A DNA stretch of 10,145 nucleotides from Anaerolineae bacterium (lineage in GTDB: Bacteria; Chloroflexota; Anaerolineae; Aggregatilineales; Phototrophicaceae). Position 1 is the first letter of the stretch; each line of letters starts with the position of its first letter. Under the pieces are notes generated by a model, which worked only from the letters and a program-made list of their open reading frames with translations, was not told the DNA's origin and did no database searches. Made by a program: the position numbers and the translations under genes. Below are positions 9,131-10,145 of the stretch, piece by piece. The DNA lies in contig JACMMD010001231.1 of assembly GCA_014379235.1 (NCBI GenBank), forward strand, positions 1 to 10,145. Reading direction: 5' to 3'.

Positions 9131-10145
9131 TTATGGGATGATTTTCGCGCCAGCGGCACGGGCTTCGCGTTCGAGCAAAGCGCGCTTGCGTTCGATGCCC
9201 CAACGATAGCCGCGCAGTTTCCCATCCGCACCGATGATGCGGTGGCATGGCACGAGAATGGCCACCGGATTGGTGGCGCAGGCACGGGCGACAGCGCGAG
9301 CCGCGTTCGGTTCGCCGAGTTCGGCTGCGAGTTCGCTGTAAGTGCGCGTTTCGCCATAAGGGATAGCTTGCAGTGCTGCCCACACGCGGCGCTGAAAGGC
9401 TGTCGCCTGCACGTCAATCGGCAGATCGAGGCGCGGCTGCTGGCCGTCGATGTGGCGGACAAGCGCGCTGACTGATTCGCCCATTTCAGATGCGCCAGCT
9501 TCGATAAGTGCGGCGGGATATTCGACGTTCAGGGTTTCGACCAAGTGCGCGTCGGCATCGGGGTCGCTGACGTAGACGGCGCAAACGCCACGTTCGGTTG
9601 ACGCGACTAACAATCGTCCTAACGCACAATCGACAATCGCATAGTGGATGTTCATGCCCGCGCCGCCGCGTTGATAGGTGGCGGGCGTCATGCCCAGATG
9701 AGCCGGAGCACGTTCGTAAAGGCGGCTGCTGGAACTGTAACCGGCTTCGTACAATGCTCCCGCAATCGTATCACCATCCCGCAGTCGGTTCTTAACGTGA
9801 TTGATGCGGTAGGCTTCGGCGTATTCTCGCGGCGTCACGCCGACAATGCGCTTGAATACCCGCTGTAAGTGATGCGGGCTGAGGTGGAACTGCACGCCGA
9901 GCGCGTCGAGAGTCAGCGCGTCGTCGAGATGATCTTGAATGTAAATGCAGACCGATTTGGCGAATTCGATTTGCGGATTGGCGTCGTCGGGGTGACAGCG
10001 CTTGCAAGCGCGAAAGCCAGCCGCACGGGCCTGTTCCGTCGTGTCGAAGAACTGAACGTTCTCACGCTTAGGCTTGCGCGCCGGACACGTTGGACGACAG
10101 TATATACCCGTTGTGCGAACGGCCATGAAAAATTGCCCGTCATAA
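9131..10145 (-). CDS. ada: Bifunctional transcriptional activator / O6-alkylguanine-DNA methyltransferase Ada, 5' end beyond right edge
   Basis: The frame is open through the right edge: upstream of the Met at 10126 it continues YDGQFF, matching the family pattern DGxFxxAVRTTGIYCRPxC, so the true start is outside the window (about 20-25 residues missing). Residue numbers here count from that Met. The N-terminal zinc domain has Cys10 (methyl acceptor for phosphotriesters), Cys14, Cys41 and Cys44. Next come AraC-type helices (about 50-150: TLDALGVQFHLSPHHLQRVFKRIVGVTPREYAEAYR), then the methyltransferase domain with VPCHR (active Cys294), which accepts O6-methylguanine lesions. Ada senses methyl phosphotriesters and activates repair genes. 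Its promoter lies off-window. C-terminus ends in ARAAGAKIIP, and no feature suggests inactivation. It could belong to the adaptive alkylation-response regulon. Confidence 0.95.
   Translation of the reverse strand, partial: YDGQFFMAVRTTGIYCRPTCPARKPKRENVQFFDTTEQARAAGFRACKRCHPDDANPQIEFAKSVCIYIQDHLDDALTLDALGVQFHLSPHHLQRVFKRIVGVTPREYAEAYRINHVKNRLRDGDTIAGALYEAGYSSSSRLYERAPAHLGMTPATYQRGGAGMNIHYAIVDCALGRLLVASTERGVCAVYVSDPDADAHLVETLNVEYPAALIEAGASEMGESVSALVRHIDGQQPRLDLPIDVQATAFQRRVWAALQAIPYGETRTYSELAAELGEPNAARAVARACATNPVAILVPCHRIIGADGKLRGYRWGIERKRALLEREARAAGAKIIP

Noticed and set aside
10126..10128. Met at 10126 as the true start of Ada
   Set aside because: The frame continues upstream as YDGQFF, matching the conserved residues before the AVRTTGIYC motif, so the gene begins beyond the edge.
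1..10145. CRISPR array
   Set aside because: No regularly spaced identical repeats of 23-40 bp; all repeats seen are short palindromes or irregular.

Overview
The window looks like chromosomal DNA of moderately high G+C from a free-living bacterium, rich in accessory genes and in small intergenic repeats. My tentative placement is Chloroflexota (Anaerolineae-like). This rests on near-consensus GAAC-N4-GTTC LexA-type boxes, a DUF6941-like protein paired with HicAB, short inverted repeats scattered between genes, and several starts without a Shine-Dalgarno. There is no rRNA or tRNA to anchor the placement, so it is inference.

Layout. 1-669 (-): N-terminal part of an IS200/IS605-type TnpB with its left-end hairpin near 733-751. 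958-1689 (+): a secreted, acidic, cysteine-containing lipoprotein. 1696-1858: a repeat-bounded intergenic region with a strong terminator, shared with the convergent gene 1858-2844 (-). That gene encodes an N-terminal TIR domain fused to a C-terminal HAM1/ITPase-fold domain, and is the most interesting gene here. Divergent from it, 3082-3309 (+) encodes a stand-alone LexA-type winged-helix domain with no peptidase. It has a LexA-like palindrome in its promoter, a good terminator, and two more LexA-like boxes downstream, one of them perfect and just before a possible 43-residue ORF. 3640-3796 is a composite inverted repeat. 3813-5376 (+) holds an isolated phage-type terminase pair (small and large subunits, overlapping by 143 nt) with no portal or capsid gene after it. 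The large-subunit stop codon lies in a strongly structured 137-nt element (5374-5510). 5816-6358 (-) encodes a 39% proline protein. 6360-6649 contains three GGGCG...CGCCC palindromic repeats. 6650-7519 (+) is a short-chain dehydrogenase. 7588-8679 (+) is a compact DUF6941-like/hicA/hicB operon. 8695-9069 (-) is a degenerate receiver-like protein. 9131 to the right edge (-) is most of the bifunctional methyl-damage repair protein Ada.

How the genes may work together. The TIR-HAM1 fusion joins a predicted NAD-cleaving effector, with its catalytic Glu retained, to a nucleotide-binding fold whose catalytic Asp, phosphate-contacting Lys and His are replaced. That suggests a sensor rather than a house-cleaning enzyme. 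The same logic (HAM1 sensor plus NADase effector) is known, as I recall it, from the multi-gene Kongming anti-phage system, so this gene may be a one-polypeptide version. The neighbouring LexA-like regulator and its boxes could connect the locus to DNA damage, but that link is inference. HicAB, the terminase pair and TnpB add to the picture of a defence and mobile-element island. Ada and the SDR look like ordinary chromosomal genes.
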